Shown here: piece after piece, positions 1-12,896 of the stretch
Layout: every line of letters begins with the position of its first letter
Position numbering within the stretch: the first letter of the stretch is position 1
Source: Streptosporangiaceae bacterium
GTDB taxonomy: Bacteria > Actinomycetota > Actinomycetes > Streptosporangiales > Streptosporangiaceae
Assembly: GCA_025934635.1 (NCBI GenBank)
Contig: JAICWX010000014.1
Span: forward strand, 1-54,520
DNA length: 54,520 bases
Direction: 5' to 3'
Program-made: the position numbers and the translations under genes
Notes under the pieces: generated by a model
Databases searched by the model: none
What the model was told of the DNA's origin: nothing
The model's input: the letters and a program-made list of their open reading frames with translations, nothing else

Positions 1-714
1 AGCTTCATGGGCAAGGCGACCTCGCCGACCGGCGGCCGGGACGGCACGCTGCACTACGGCCGGCTGGAGCTGAACATCATCAACCCGGTCAGCCACATCC
101 CGAACAACTATCCCGTCGCCACCGGGGCGGCTTTCGCGATGAGGTACCGCGGCACCGACGGGGTGGCCATGGCCTACTGCGGGGACGGCGCGAGCAGCCG
201 CGGGGACTTCCACGAAGCCCTCAACCTGGCCGCGGTGCAGAGCCTGCCGGTCGTCTTCATCGTGGAGAACAACCAGTACGCCTACTCGACCCCGCTCACC
301 CTGACCACCGCGGCCACCGACTTCGCCAGCAAGGCCGTCGGGTACGGGATGCCCGGCACGCAGGTGGACGGCATCGACGTGTTCGCGGTGCGCGAGGCCG
401 CCGCCGCCGCGGTCGCCCGGGCCCGGGCCGGGGACGGCCCGTCGCTGATCGAGGCGGTCACCATGCGCATGCACGGCCACGCCGAGCACGACCCGGCCGA
501 CTACGTGCCCGCCGAACTCCACGAGACGTGGGCGAAACGCGACCCGGTGGAGGAGTGCGCCGTCCGCCTGGTCGAGCTGGACTACCTGGACGCTGACGGC
601 GTGGCGGCCGTCAGGGAGCAGGCCCGGGCCACCGCCCTGGAGCACCGGGGCATGGCCCTCGGCATGCCGATGCCCGAACCGGACGACGAGGAGGGCCGGG
701 TCTATGCCTCTTGA
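1..714 (+). CDS. 2-oxo acid dehydrogenase E1 component alpha subunit (5' partial)
   Basis: The reading frame is open from base 1, so the N-terminal part lies outside the window; 237 residues are visible against a family length of about 320-400. The thiamine diphosphate motif is clear: GDGASSRGDFHEA starting near visible residue 61, closed by ENNQ about 30 residues later. With the beta subunit this enzyme decarboxylates a 2-oxo acid (pyruvate or a branched-chain oxo acid) and passes the acyl group to the E2 lipoyl arm. The stop overlaps the E1 beta start by 11 nt, so translation is probably coupled. Sequence alone does not settle pyruvate versus branched-chain specificity; actinobacterial split E1/E2 sets of this type are usually the branched-chain form. 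Confidence 0.93.
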   Translation, partial: SFMGKATSPTGGRDGTLHYGRLELNIINPVSHIPNNYPVATGAAFAMRYRGTDGVAMAYCGDGASSRGDFHEALNLAAVQSLPVVFIVENNQYAYSTPLTLTTAATDFASKAVGYGMPGTQVDGIDVFAVREAAAAAVARARAGDGPSLIEAVTMRMHGHAEHDPADYVPAELHETWAKRDPVEECAVRLVELDYLDADGVAAVREQARATALEHRGMALGMPMPEPDDEEGRVYAS

Positions 715-1711
715 AACCACTGGGCCTCCTGAGGCCAACGGCACCGTCAGCTACCTCGAGGCGATCGCCGCGGGGCTGGCCAGCGAGATGGACGCTGATC
801 CGGACGTGTTCCTGATCGGCGAGGACGTCGGCCAGTTCGGCGGGGCGTTCAAGGTAACCAAGGGCTTCCTGGACCGGTTCGGCCCGCGGCGGGTCATCGA
901 CAGCCCGATCGCGGAGTCGGGTTTCACCGGGCTGGCCTGCGGCGCGGCGCTCATGGGGCTGCGGCCGGTGGTGGAATTCCAGTTCGCCGACTTCATCTCG
1001 TGCGCGTTCGACCAGATCATCAACAACTGCTCCAAGCAGCACTACCGGACCGGTAACCCCATCCCGCTGACGATGCGCGCCCCGTTCGGTGCCCGGCTGC
1101 GGGCCGGCCCCACGCACTCGCAGAGCGTCGAGGCCTACTTCGCGCACATCCCCGGCCTGAAGATCGTCGCGCCGGCCACGCCGGCCGACGCCGCCGGGCT
1201 GCTCATCAGCGCGATCCGCGACAACAACCCGGTGCTGTACCTGGAGAGCAAGTACCTGTACCGGCGGATCGAGGTGCCCGGGCCGCTGTCCCTCGAGCCG
1301 GTGCCGATCGGGTCGGCCAAGGTCGTCCGCGAAGGCACCCGGGTCAGCCTGCTGACCTACTCGGTCGGCGTGCACCAGGGCCTGGAGGCCGCCGCGGAGC
1401 TCGCCAAGGAGGGCATCTCGGTCGAGGTGGTCGACCTGCGCACGCTCGTGCCGCTCGACGTCGCGACGATCGCCGCGTCGGTGAACAAGACCTCCCGCGC
1501 CGTGATCCTGCACGAGGATGCCCGCCGCCTGGGCTACGGCGCCGAGATCGCCGCCACCGTGCAGGAGGAGTGCTTCTGGCAGCTCGACGGGCCGGTCGTC
1601 CGCATCGCCGGCAAGAACACGCCGATCCCGACCAGCCCGGCGCTCGAGGACGCGGCCGTGCCGCAGCTGCCCGAGATCATCAGCACGCTGCGCCGCGTGG
1701 CGACGGCCTGA
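704..1711 (+). CDS. 2-oxo acid dehydrogenase E1 component beta subunit
   Basis: A complete 335-residue transketolase-like beta subunit. Hallmarks are the N-terminal segment with GEDVG, the PIAESGFTG stretch, the FADF segment, and the C-terminal transketolase domain with LLTYSVGV and EVVDLRTLVPLD. It pairs with E1 alpha to form the alpha2beta2 decarboxylase. The ATG at 704 lies inside the end of the alpha gene and has GGAGGG at 690-695 as ribosome binding site. E2 follows 12 nt after the stop. Length and domain order match the family and no defect is visible. Confidence 0.95.
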   Translation: MPLETTGPPEANGTVSYLEAIAAGLASEMDADPDVFLIGEDVGQFGGAFKVTKGFLDRFGPRRVIDSPIAESGFTGLACGAALMGLRPVVEFQFADFISCAFDQIINNCSKQHYRTGNPIPLTMRAPFGARLRAGPTHSQSVEAYFAHIPGLKIVAPATPADAAGLLISAIRDNNPVLYLESKYLYRRIEVPGPLSLEPVPIGSAKVVREGTRVSLLTYSVGVHQGLEAAAELAKEGISVEVVDLRTLVPLDVATIAASVNKTSRAVILHEDARRLGYGAEIAATVQEECFWQLDGPVVRIAGKNTPIPTSPALEDAAVPQLPEIISTLRRVATA

Positions 1712-1723
1712 GGGGAGACCGCC

Positions 1724-2986
1724 ATGGCTGACGTCTTCAAGATGCCCAAGCTCGGCGAGACCGTCACCACCGGCACGGTGACCAGGTGGCTGCTGGCCGT
1801 GGGGGACCCGGTCGCCTTCGACGACCCCCTGCTCGAGGTGGCCACCGACAAGGTCGACTCGGAGATCCCGAGCCCGTACAGCGGCGTCCTGCTCGAGATC
1901 ATGGTGCCCGAGGGGGAGACCGTCGCCGTCGGCGCGGAGCTCGCCCGCATCGGCACCCCCGCGGAACCGGGCCAGGCTCCGCCGTCGGCGCCTTCATCAA
2001 CCGCATCAAACACATCAGGTACTTCGGTCGCACCGGCCTCACCGGCCCCAGTGGCCAACGGCCGGGCCAAGCTGTCGCCGATCGTCAGGAAGCTGGCCGC
2101 TCAGCACGGTATCGACCTCACCGCGGTCCAGGGCTCCGGTGTCAGCGGGCGGATCACCCGCGAGGACATCGAGGCCGTCATCGCCCGGGCCGGGGAAGCC
2201 CCGGCCACGGCCCCCGCCGTCACTCCGGCCGTCACTCCAGCCCCGTTCGTTCCGCAGCCCTCACCGGTCACCGCCGGGTCCAGGGACGAGGTCCAGCCGC
2301 TGTCCCGGATGCGCCTGGCCATCGCCGAGCGGATGACCGAGTCGCTGCGGGTCGCCCCGCACGTCTGGACGTCGGTCGAGGTGGACCTGCAGGCGGTGGA
2401 GGAGGTACGCCGCCAGCACAAGGAACGGTTCCGGCGCGAGGAGGGTACCTCGCTCACCTATCTCGCCTTCGTCGCCCGCGCCGTCTGCGACGCCCTGCGC
2501 GCGTTCCCGGTGGTCAACTCCTCGCTCGACATGGCCGCCAGGACCCGCGTCCTGCACCACTACGTCAACCTCGGGATCGCGGTCGACCTGAGCGAGCAGG
2601 GCCTGGTCGTCCCGGTGATCAGGGACGCCGACGGGCTCAACCTGCGCGGGCTGGCCCGGGCGATCAGGGACGTGGCGGACAAGGCCACAGCGGGCCGGTC
2701 CGCACCCGACGACCTGGCCGGGTCCACGTTCACGATCACGAACCCGGGGCCGTTCGGCGGCTACGCCTCGGCGCCCATCATCAACCAGCCGAACTCCGCG
2801 ATCCTCTCGATCAACGAGGTGGCCCGCCGCCCGACGGCGGTCGGCGACGCGGTCGCGGTTCACTACATGACCATCCTCGGGTTCAGCTACGACCACCGGG
2901 CGTTCGACGGCGTCACCGGGTCCCGCTTCCTGGCCCGCGTCCGCGACGCGCTCCAGGACCGGGACTGGGCCGCCGAGCTCGGATAA
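1724..2986 (+). CDS. Dihydrolipoamide acyltransferase (E2) of the 2-oxo acid dehydrogenase complex
   Basis: 420 residues with the classical E2 order. A single lipoyl domain (about 1-75) carries the modified lysine K43 in EVATDKVDSEI. A Ser/Thr/Pro/Ala linker follows, then the peripheral subunit-binding domain (about 107-142, LSPIVRKLAAQHGID), a second linker and the catalytic domain (about 190-420). The active-site motif DHRAFDG (H391, D395) is intact. It accepts the acyl group from E1 and transfers it to CoA. It has one lipoyl domain, as in branched-chain E2 and unlike multi-lipoyl pyruvate E2 proteins. No E3 gene follows, so dihydrolipoamide dehydrogenase must be encoded elsewhere. GGGGAG lies just upstream of the ATG. 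Confidence 0.95.
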   Translation: MADVFKMPKLGETVTTGTVTRWLLAVGDPVAFDDPLLEVATDKVDSEIPSPYSGVLLEIMVPEGETVAVGAELARIGTPAEPGQAPPSAPSSTASNTSGTSVAPASPAPVANGRAKLSPIVRKLAAQHGIDLTAVQGSGVSGRITREDIEAVIARAGEAPATAPAVTPAVTPAPFVPQPSPVTAGSRDEVQPLSRMRLAIAERMTESLRVAPHVWTSVEVDLQAVEEVRRQHKERFRREEGTSLTYLAFVARAVCDALRAFPVVNSSLDMAARTRVLHHYVNLGIAVDLSEQGLVVPVIRDADGLNLRGLARAIRDVADKATAGRSAPDDLAGSTFTITNPGPFGGYASAPIINQPNSAILSINEVARRPTAVGDAVAVHYMTILGFSYDHRAFDGVTGSRFLARVRDALQDRDWAAELG

Positions 2987-3007
2987 TCACAGAAAGGCGG
3001 GGTTGCC

Positions 3008-3622
3008 GTGCTGCGGGTGGGGCTTACCGGAGGCATCGGTTCTGGCAAGAGCGAGGTGTCCAGGCGGCTGGCGAAGCACGGCGCCGTTCTCATCGACGCC
3101 GACGTGGCCGCGCGGGAGGTCGTCGTGCCCGGCTCACCCGGGCTGGCGTGCATCGCCGGGACATTCGGAACCGGGGTGCTCCGCCCGGACGGCTCGCTGA
3201 ACCGCGAGCGGCTGGGGGAGATCGTGTTCAGCGATCCGGGCCTGCGCACGAAGCTGAACGAGATCGTCCACCCGCTGGTCCGTGAGTGGATGCAGGCGGC
3301 CGAGGACGCCGCCGTGCGCGCCGCCGCCCCGCCGGGACCGGTCGTCCTGCACGACGTCCCGCTGCTGGCGGAAAGCCGCGGCCGGGCGGGCTTCGACCTG
3401 GTGATCGTGGTCGACGTGCCGCCCGAGGTGCAGGCCGAGCGGCTGGTCCGGCTGCGCGGCCTGCCCGCCGAGCAGGCCCGGGCCCGGATGGCCGCCCAGG
3501 CCAGCCGGGAGCAGCGGCTGGCCCTGGCCGACATCGTGATCGACAACTCCGGGTCGCTGGACGACCTGGACCGCCGGGTCGGGGAGGTCTGGGCCGACCT
3601 CGAACGCCGGGCCGCCGCCTGA
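3008..3622 (+). CDS. coaE: Dephospho-CoA kinase
   Basis: A 204-residue P-loop kinase that phosphorylates the 3'-hydroxyl of dephospho-CoA, the last step of CoA synthesis. The Walker A loop GGIGSGKS sits at residues 8-15; [10 protein letters not shown] and the HPLVREWM and DVPLLAES segments are characteristic. The GTG start has AGAAAGGCGG just upstream. Mycobacterial CoaE carries an extra C-terminal GrpB-like domain; this one ends at the kinase core. It sits 21 nt after the E2 gene, a CoA-consuming enzyme, and before uvrB, an order also found in Mycobacterium. Confidence 0.96.
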   Translation: MLRVGLTGGIGSGKSEVSRRLAKHGAVLIDADVAAREVVVPGSPGLACIAGTFGTGVLRPDGSLNRERLGEIVFSDPGLRTKLNEIVHPLVREWMQAAEDAAVRAAAPPGPVVLHDVPLLAESRGRAGFDLVIVVDVPPEVQAERLVRLRGLPAEQARARMAAQASREQRLALADIVIDNSGSLDDLDRRVGEVWADLERRAAA

Positions 3623-3700
3623 CCGGTCCCGGCGGACGCCGGCGGAATGTCAGACCCCCGTCCTAGAGTTGAACCCTCGGGGATCTAGGAGGTCAGGTTC

Positions 3701-5842
3701 GTGCGTCCAGTTACTGATTTGCAGCGCAAGGTGGCGCCGTTCCAGGTCATCTCCGACATGGTCCCGGCCGGCGACCAGCCGACGGCGATCGCCGAGATCT
3801 CGCGGCGCATCCAGGCCGGGGACGAGCACACGGTGCTGCTCGGCGCGACCGGCACCGGCAAGACCGCCACCGTGGCCTGGATCGCGGAGCGGCTGCAGCG
3901 CCCGCTGCTGGTCATGCTGCCCAACAAGACGCTCGCCGCGCAGTTCGCCAACGAGCTGCGCGAGATGCTGCCCAAGAACGCGATCGAGTACTTCGTCTCC
4001 TACTACGACTACTACCAGCCGGAGGCGTACGTCCCGCAGACCGACACCTACATCGAGAAGGACTCCTCGATCAACTCCGAGGTGGAGAGGCTCCGGCACT
4101 CCGCCACCAACTCGCTGCTCACCCGCCGGGACACCATCGTCGTCTCCTCCGTGTCGTGCATCTACGGCCTGGGCACCCCGCAGGAGTACGTGGACCGGAT
4201 GCTGAAGGTCAAGCTGGGCGACACGATCGAGCGTGAGGCCCTGCTGCGCAAGCTGGTCGGCATGCAGTACGCGCGCAACGACGTGGCCTTCACCCGCGGC
4301 ACCTTCCGGGTCCGCGGCGACACCATCGAGATCATCCCGATGTACGAGGAGCTCGCGGTCCGGATCGAGATGTTCGGCGACGAGATCGAGCGGCTCTCGA
4401 CGCTGCACCCGCTCACCGGCGAGGTGGTCAGCGAGGACCAGGAGCTGTACGTCTTCCCGGCCACCCATTACGTGGCCGGCCCGGAGCGGATGGAGCGCGC
4501 CATCCGCGGCATCGAGGCCGAGCTGGCCGAGCGGCTCGGCGAGCTCGAGCGCGGCGGCAAGCTGCTCGAGGCGCAGCGGCTGCGCATGCGCACCACCTAC
4601 GACGTGGAGATGATGCGGCAGGTCGGCAGCTGCGCGGGAATCGAGAACTACTCGCGGCACATCGACGGCCGCGAGCAGGGCACCCCGCCGAACACCCTGC
4701 TCGACTACTTCCCCGAGGACTTCCTGCTGGTCGTCGACGAGTCGCACGTGACCGTCCCGCAGATCGGCGCCATGTACGAGGGGGACGTGTCCCGCAAGCG
4801 GGTCCTGGTGGACCACGGCTTCCGGCTGCCGAGTGCGATCGACAACAGGCCTCTGACCTGGGATGAGTTCGTGGAGAGGATCGGCCAGACGATCTACCTG
4901 TCGGCCACCCCGGGGCCGTACGAGCTGCAGCGCGCGGCCGGCGACGTCGTCGAGCAGGTGATCCGGCCGACCGGGCTCATCGATCCCGAGGTCATCATCA
5001 AGCCGACCAAGGGCCAGATCGACGACCTGCTGCACGAGATCAGGCAGCGGGCCGAGCGGGACGAGCGGGTGCTGGTCACCACGCTGACCAAGCGGATGTC
5101 CGAGGACCTGACCGACTACCTGCTCGAGAACGGCGTCCGGGCCCGCTACCTGCACAGCGAGGTCGACACGCTGCGCCGGGTCGAGCTGCTGCGCGAGCTG
5201 CGCGTCGGCGAGTACGACGTGCTGGTCGGCATCAACCTGCTCCGCGAGGGCCTCGACCTGCCCGAGGTGTCGCTGGTGGCCATCCTCGACGCGGACAAGG
5301 AAGGCTTCCTGCGCTCGGGTACCTCGCTGATCCAGACCATCGGCCGCGCCGCCAGGAACGTGTCCGGTCAGGTGCACATGTACGCCGACCGGATCACGCC
5401 GTCCATGCAGCGGGCGATCGAGGAGACCAACCGGCGGCGGGAGAAGCAGGTCGCCTACAACGAGGCGCACGGCATCAACCCGCAGCCGCTGCGTAAGCGG
5501 ATAGCCGACATCCTGGACCAGATCGTCCGCGAGGACGCCGACACCGAGCAGCTGCTGATCGGCGGCGGCGGGCGGCAGCAGTCCCGCGGCAAGGCGCCGG
5601 TCCCCGGGCTGTCCTCGCGGGCCCGGGCGGTCGCCGCGCAGGCGGGCGAGCGCACCTCCGCCGGCGAGCCGACCAAGGAGGCCAGCGCCGCCCGCGGCGA
5701 GCTCGTCGGGCTGATCACCGAGCTGACCGAGCAGATGCACGTCGCCGCCGCGGAGCTGCAGTTCGAGGTGGCGGCCCGGCTCCGCGACGAAATCCGCGAG
5801 CTCAAGTCCGAGCTTCGCGGCATGCACGCCGCCGGGGTCTGA
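3701..5842 (+). CDS. uvrB: Excinuclease ABC subunit B
   Basis: 713 residues, the normal UvrB size. It loads on DNA with UvrA, verifies the lesion and recruits UvrC in nucleotide excision repair. Visible are Walker A GATGTGKT (about 48-55), the beta-hairpin with [11 protein letters not shown], the DESH helicase box, the helicase motifs [10 protein letters not shown] and QTIGRAARN, and a C-terminal UVR domain (about 672-707) for UvrC contact. The GTG at 3701 is fixed by a strong AGGAGGT at 3687-3693. A TAGAGT hexamer at 3664-3669 could be a -10 element. The long reverse-strand open frame over this gene is a GC-bias shadow. Confidence 0.98.
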   Translation: MRPVTDLQRKVAPFQVISDMVPAGDQPTAIAEISRRIQAGDEHTVLLGATGTGKTATVAWIAERLQRPLLVMLPNKTLAAQFANELREMLPKNAIEYFVSYYDYYQPEAYVPQTDTYIEKDSSINSEVERLRHSATNSLLTRRDTIVVSSVSCIYGLGTPQEYVDRMLKVKLGDTIEREALLRKLVGMQYARNDVAFTRGTFRVRGDTIEIIPMYEELAVRIEMFGDEIERLSTLHPLTGEVVSEDQELYVFPATHYVAGPERMERAIRGIEAELAERLGELERGGKLLEAQRLRMRTTYDVEMMRQVGSCAGIENYSRHIDGREQGTPPNTLLDYFPEDFLLVVDESHVTVPQIGAMYEGDVSRKRVLVDHGFRLPSAIDNRPLTWDEFVERIGQTIYLSATPGPYELQRAAGDVVEQVIRPTGLIDPEVIIKPTKGQIDDLLHEIRQRAERDERVLVTTLTKRMSEDLTDYLLENGVRARYLHSEVDTLRRVELLRELRVGEYDVLVGINLLREGLDLPEVSLVAILDADKEGFLRSGTSLIQTIGRAARNVSGQVHMYADRITPSMQRAIEETNRRREKQVAYNEAHGINPQPLRKRIADILDQIVREDADTEQLLIGGGGRQQSRGKAPVPGLSSRARAVAAQAGERTSAGEPTKEASAARGELVGLITELTEQMHVAAAELQFEVAARLRDEIRELKSELRGMHAAGV

Positions 5843-5911
5843 CCCCGCCCCCCGGCCACCCACCCCCCGGCCACCCCCCCGCCGGCCACCCGGGCGGCCG
5901 GGCGGCTGGGC

Positions 5912-5928
5912 GGCTGGGCTGCCCAGCC
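5912..5928. terminator. Hairpin downstream of uvrB
   Basis: GGCTGGGC and GCCCAGCC are perfect 8-bp arms around a single T; in practice the inner pairs would open to form the loop. No T-tract follows, which is common in actinomycete terminators. It lies 70 nt past the uvrB stop. Confidence 0.4.
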
Positions 5929-6010
5929 TGGCTACGGGCGCGCCCCTGAGAGCCTCAGCTACCTCATCGGCATCACAGCTCCCGCCTGTCACTCAATCGG
6001 CGATCCAATA

Positions 6011-6068
6011 ACGACATGAATGCCCCATCGATGTCGCGGGAACGGCATCGATGCTCCATCGATGCCGT
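6011..6068 (-). repeat. Dispersed palindromic repeat, copy A
   Basis: On the plus strand, ACGGCATCGATG (6042-6053) and CATCGATGCCGT (6057-6068) form a perfect 12-bp inverted repeat with a CTC loop. CATCGATG occurs again at 6026-6033, and a looser outer arm lies at 6011-6022. Read on the reverse strand from 6068, 44 of 50 bases match the element at 35432-35481, with weaker similarity continuing outward. Confidence 0.8.
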
Positions 6069-6411
6069 AAACGACTGTCCCGGAACCGGCACGCTGGCAA
6101 CAATGACAACGCGGGGAGCACATGGCCCGCTGGCGCCTGCGGGGCCGGGCGCTCGTGCTGAAGAGCCGTCACTGCGTGACTTCTATGTCACCGTCTTGTT
6201 ACCGGTGGTGATTATATTGCTGGAATTCGTTGCGCTGATAAACCCGGGGACATACACGGCTGACGGCGACCTGACTATGCGCGGATTCTGGCGTTCTCGC
6301 AGCTCGGACTATTCGCTTTTTCGGCCGTTACCGGCGGGGTATAGTCCGTGGCGGAACGGGGAGCGCGGTCGGGTCCGCGCGGCGGGGGCCGCGAAAGACG
6401 GAGGCACATTA

Positions 6412-7419
6412 ATGCCCTGGGTCGTCCGGGACGCGGTCGACGAGATCAACCGCGCCGTCGGCCGCCGCTGGCAGGGGCTGGACCGGTTCCTGCCGCCCCG
6501 GGCCGAGTTCCCTGAGGGCTGCGCGGCGCCGTTCGTGACGACCGGCTCCAACGGGCGCCCGGCCGGGCTCGCCGTCTGCCGCCACGAGTACATCCCGGGA
6601 GGCGCGCTGAACCAGACCTGGGGCATGGCGGCCCGGTTCTCGCTGATCCTGCGGATACGTGACCTGGACACGGACGCGGCCGTCGAGGACCTGCTCGGGC
6701 AGTGGCGTGATCACCTGGCGGACCTGCCCGAAGCGGCCGCCGCCGACACCGCGGCGATGATCAGCTGGCCGTCCCGCGACGTCACCGGGGTAAACGCGCT
6801 GCTGCGGCACGGGATGCAGCCCCTCACCGTGATAGCGGTGCGATCCGGTTCCGCCGATGCCAGCCGCTCCGGCGGCGCCAGTACCGGCGGCGCCAGTCCC
6901 GGCAGTGCCACGGCCGGCGGGCTGGCCGGCCTGGCCATCCGCGAAGCCGGCCCGCAGGACCTCGACGCGGTGACCGAACTCGAGCTCGGCGTGATCCGCT
7001 ACGACGCGCTGTTCGGCGCGGCCATCGTCCGCCCGGCCACCGAGGCGCTGGTCCGGGCCGAGACGCAGGCGGCGCTGGCCGCCCGCCCGGCCTGGGCCTG
7101 GCTGGCCGAGCGGGACGGGCGGCCCGTCGGCCTGGTCCACGTCCAGCCGCCCGGGCTGTCCGGCTGGATCGCCGGCATGGCCCGCGGCGGCGCGACGGCC
7201 TACCTGCAGACCATGTTCGTCCGGCCCGGTGAGCGGGGCACCGGGATCGGCACGGCCCTGGTCAGGCACGCACACGCGGTCCTGGATGCGCGTGGCGTGC
7301 AGACTGCGCTGCTGCACTACGCGCAGCTGAACCCGCTGTCCGCGCCGTTCTGGAACCGGATGGGCTACCGGCCGCTGTGGACCGGATGGGAGGTGCGCCC
7401 CGCTACCGCGCTTCGCTGA
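6412..7419 (+). CDS. GNAT family N-acetyltransferase (two-domain)
   Basis: 335 residues from an ATG at 6412 with GGAGG at 6400-6404. The C-terminal half (about 180-335) is a GCN5-related acetyltransferase: the acetyl-CoA loop reads RPGERGTGIGTALV and is followed by LNPLSAPFWNRMGYRPLW, the usual end of the fold. The N-terminal half (about 1-150) looks like a degenerate GNAT-like domain, separated by a Gly/Ser/Ala-rich linker (SRSGGASTGGASPGSATAGG). The substrate is unknown. It is transcribed alone, upstream of the permease gene. Confidence 0.8.
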   Translation: MPWVVRDAVDEINRAVGRRWQGLDRFLPPRAEFPEGCAAPFVTTGSNGRPAGLAVCRHEYIPGGALNQTWGMAARFSLILRIRDLDTDAAVEDLLGQWRDHLADLPEAAAADTAAMISWPSRDVTGVNALLRHGMQPLTVIAVRSGSADASRSGGASTGGASPGSATAGGLAGLAIREAGPQDLDAVTELELGVIRYDALFGAAIVRPATEALVRAETQAALAARPAWAWLAERDGRPVGLVHVQPPGLSGWIAGMARGGATAYLQTMFVRPGERGTGIGTALVRHAHAVLDARGVQTALLHYAQLNPLSAPFWNRMGYRPLWTGWEVRPATALR

Positions 7420-7495
7420 CGCGGAATGCTGAGGGTCTGCTCATAGTTGTCTGAAGAAAACTGCAGACTAGCCAAAATACCGGGGGAGGTGTGCG

Positions 7496-10790
<3,295 letters not shown>

Positions 10791-10813
10791 CGCTCTCGTC
10801 TGAAAGGACCACC

Positions 10814-11929
10814 ATGAAGGTTGGAATTCCCCGGGAAATCAAGAACCACGAGTACCGGGTCGCGATCACGCCCGCCGGCGTGCACGAACTGGCCCGTGGT
10901 GGTCACCAGGTCGTCATCGAGGCGGGGGCGGGGGAAGGGTCGTCCATTCCTGATGAGGACTTCGTCACGGCCGGCGCGAAGATCCTGCCGACCGCGGACG
11001 ACGTGTGGGCCGAAGGGGAAATGATCCTCAAGGTCAAGGAGCCCATCGAGCAGGAGTACCACCGGATGCGCTCCGGCCAGGTCCTGTTCACTTACCTGCA
11101 CCTGGCCGCGTCCAAGCCCTGCACCGACGCGCTGCTGGCCGCGGGCGTCACCTCGATCGCGTATGAGACCGTCCAGCTGCCCGACGGGTCGCTGCCGCTG
11201 CTCGCCCCGATGTCCGAGGTGGCGGGCCGGATGGCGCCGCAGGTCGGCGCGCACCACCTGCAGCGCGACGGCGGCGGCCGCGGGGTGCTGATGGGCGGGG
11301 TGTCCGGCGTGTACGCGGCCAAGGTGGTCGTGCTCGGCGCCGGGGTGTCCGGGATGAACGCGGCCGCGATCGCGCTCGGCATGCAGGCCGAGGTGCTGCT
11401 GGTCGACCGGAACATCGCCCGGCTCCGCTCGGCCGACGCCATCTACCAGGGCCACCTCCAGACGGTCGCGTCCAACGCCTACGAGATCGAGCGCGCCGTC
11501 ATCGACGCCGACCTGGTCATCGGCGCGGTGCTGGTGCCCGGGGCCAAGGCGCCCAAGCTGATCACCGACGAGCTGGTGGCCCGGATGAAGCCGGGCGCGG
11601 TCCTCGTGGACATCGCCATCGACCAGGGCGGCTGCTTCGAGGGCTCCCGGCCCACCACGCACGCGGATCCCACCTACCGGGTCCACGACGCGCTGTTCTA
11701 CTGCGTCGCCAACATGCCCGGCGCCGTGCCGCACACCTCCACCTACGCGCTGACCAACGTCACGCTGCCCTACGCGGTCGAGATGGCCAACCGGGGCTGG
11801 CGCGACGCCCTCCGCGCCGACGCGTCCCTGGCCCTGGGCCTGAACACGTACGGCGGCCAGCTGACCTGCGAGCCGGTGGCCGAGGCGCACGCACTGCCGT
11901 ACACCAACATCAGCGAGGTCCTCAACTGA
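10814..11929 (+). CDS. ald: Alanine dehydrogenase
   Basis: 371 residues, exactly the usual Ald length when started at [15 protein letters not shown] (ATG 10814, GAAAGGA at 10802-10808). It interconverts L-alanine and pyruvate with NAD. The N-terminal signature [11 protein letters not shown], the [12 protein letters not shown] segment, the NAD loop [12 protein letters not shown] and the [11 protein letters not shown] block are all present. It sits between the Nudix and xerD genes and overlaps the proposed xerD start by 4 nt. Together with E1/E2 and coaE it adds to a pyruvate/CoA flavour in the left part of the window. Confidence 0.97.
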   Translation: MKVGIPREIKNHEYRVAITPAGVHELARGGHQVVIEAGAGEGSSIPDEDFVTAGAKILPTADDVWAEGEMILKVKEPIEQEYHRMRSGQVLFTYLHLAASKPCTDALLAAGVTSIAYETVQLPDGSLPLLAPMSEVAGRMAPQVGAHHLQRDGGGRGVLMGGVSGVYAAKVVVLGAGVSGMNAAAIALGMQAEVLLVDRNIARLRSADAIYQGHLQTVASNAYEIERAVIDADLVIGAVLVPGAKAPKLITDELVARMKPGAVLVDIAIDQGGCFEGSRPTTHADPTYRVHDALFYCVANMPGAVPHTSTYALTNVTLPYAVEMANRGWRDALRADASLALGLNTYGGQLTCEPVAEAHALPYTNISEVLN

Positions 11930-12891
11930 GCCAGCCGCTAGCTGACGCGCTCCGCGGTTACCTGCAGTACCTGACCGTGGAGCGCGGGCTGGCGGCCAGC
12001 ACGGTCGAGTCCTACCGCCGGGACCTGTACCGGTACGCCTCGGTACTGGCCGCCCGCGGCCACGCCACGCTGGACGAGATCACCCCGGCCGACGTGGCCG
12101 GGTTCCTGGCCTCCCTGCGCGAAGGCGATGCCGAGCACGCCGCGCTGGCGGTCAGCTCGGCCGCGCGGGCCGTGATCGCGGTCCGCGGGCTGCACGCGTT
12201 CGCCGCCGCCCAGGGCCTGGCCGGCTCCGACCCGGCCCGTGACGTCCCGCCGCCCTCGCCGCCCCGGCGGCTGCCCAAGGCGATCACCCTGGCCGAGGTG
12301 GAGCGCCTGCTCGACGCGGCCGGCCCGGGACCGGGTGACCCGTCCGCGGATCCCCGGCAGCTGCGGGACCGGGCCCTGCTCGAGTTCCTCTACGGCACCG
12401 GGGCGCGCATCTCCGAGGCGACCGGCCTCGACGTCGACGAGCTGCAGCTTGACGCCACCGAGGACCCCTTGGTGCGGCTGATCGGCAAGGGCGGCAAGCA
12501 CCGGATCGTGCCGGTCGGCCGCTACGCGGCCCGCGCCCTGCAGGCGTACCTGGTCCGGGCCAGGCCCGCCCTGGCGGCGGCGTCCCGCCGGGCCTCGGCG
12601 AGCCCCGCGGTGTTCCTCAACACCCGCGGCGGCCGCCTCACCCGGCAGGGCGCCTGGGGCGTGCTGCACGCCGCGGCCGGACGGGCCGGCCTGCCCGCGG
12701 ACGCCGAGGTGTCACCCCACACGCTGCGGCACTCCTTCGCCACCCACCTGCTCGACGGCGGCGCCGACATCCGGGTCGTCCAGGAACTGCTCGGCCACGC
12801 CTCCGTCACTACCACCCAGGTCTACACTCTTATCACTGTGGACAGGCTCCGTGAGGTTTACGCTTCCGCCCATCCCCGCGCCCTCGGCTAA
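11926..12891 (+). CDS. xerD: Tyrosine recombinase XerD
   Basis: 321 residues if translation starts at CTG 11926. Catalytic residues are visible: R in [11 protein letters not shown] in [22 protein letters not shown], the GHAS histidine and the nucleophile Y300 in TTQVYTLI. It resolves chromosome dimers with XerC at dif. The first ATG/GTG is at 11977 and would remove the first helix of the SAM-like DNA-binding domain ([20 protein letters not shown]). CTG 11926 forms a CTGA overlap with the ald stop and has GAGG at 11915-11918 with a 7-nt spacer. No excisionase or attachment site is nearby, so this is the housekeeping enzyme and not an integrase. Confidence 0.93.
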   Translation: MSQPLADALRGYLQYLTVERGLAASTVESYRRDLYRYASVLAARGHATLDEITPADVAGFLASLREGDAEHAALAVSSAARAVIAVRGLHAFAAAQGLAGSDPARDVPPPSPPRRLPKAITLAEVERLLDAAGPGPGDPSADPRQLRDRALLEFLYGTGARISEATGLDVDELQLDATEDPLVRLIGKGGKHRIVPVGRYAARALQAYLVRARPALAAASRRASASPAVFLNTRGGRLTRQGAWGVLHAAAGRAGLPADAEVSPHTLRHSFATHLLDGGADIRVVQELLGHASVTTTQVYTLITVDRLREVYASAHPRALG

Positions 12892-12896
12892 CCGGC

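Larger units (their letters stand above)
5843..6411. other. Intergenic region with C-rich repeats, hairpin and palindromic repeat
   Basis: This 569-base gap begins with C-rich low-complexity sequence in which CCGGCCACCC recurs three times, followed by GGGCGGCTGGGCGGCTGGG. A hairpin at 5912-5928 can act as the uvrB terminator. Copy A of a dispersed palindromic repeat lies at about 6011-6068. From 6100 on, the sequence is less GC-rich than its neighbours, and a TATAGT at 6340-6345 could be the -10 box for the acetyltransferase gene. The acetyltransferase frame stays open back to 6016, but I see no domain in that stretch and place the start at 6412. Confidence 0.6.

Noticed and set aside
5843..5900. 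C-rich repeated CCGGCCACCC units as a CRISPR-like array
   Set aside because: Units are too short and irregularly spaced with no unique spacers; this is simple-sequence DNA.
3650..5992. A 780-codon reverse-strand open frame opposite uvrB
   Set aside because: Its sequence is a low-complexity Arg/Leu/Gly/Asp mix with no domain, and uvrB on the other strand is unmistakable. Such antisense frames are common at this GC content.
6016..6411. N-terminal extension of the acetyltransferase with a hydrophobic stretch
   Set aside because: It crosses the palindromic repeat and a likely -10 box and lacks family similarity; a good ribosome binding site supports ATG 6412.
11926..12891. Tyrosine recombinase as a sign of an integrated element
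   Set aside because: Its neighbourhood (pyrG, Nudix) is the conserved chromosomal xerD locus, and no tRNA, direct repeats or phage genes flank it.
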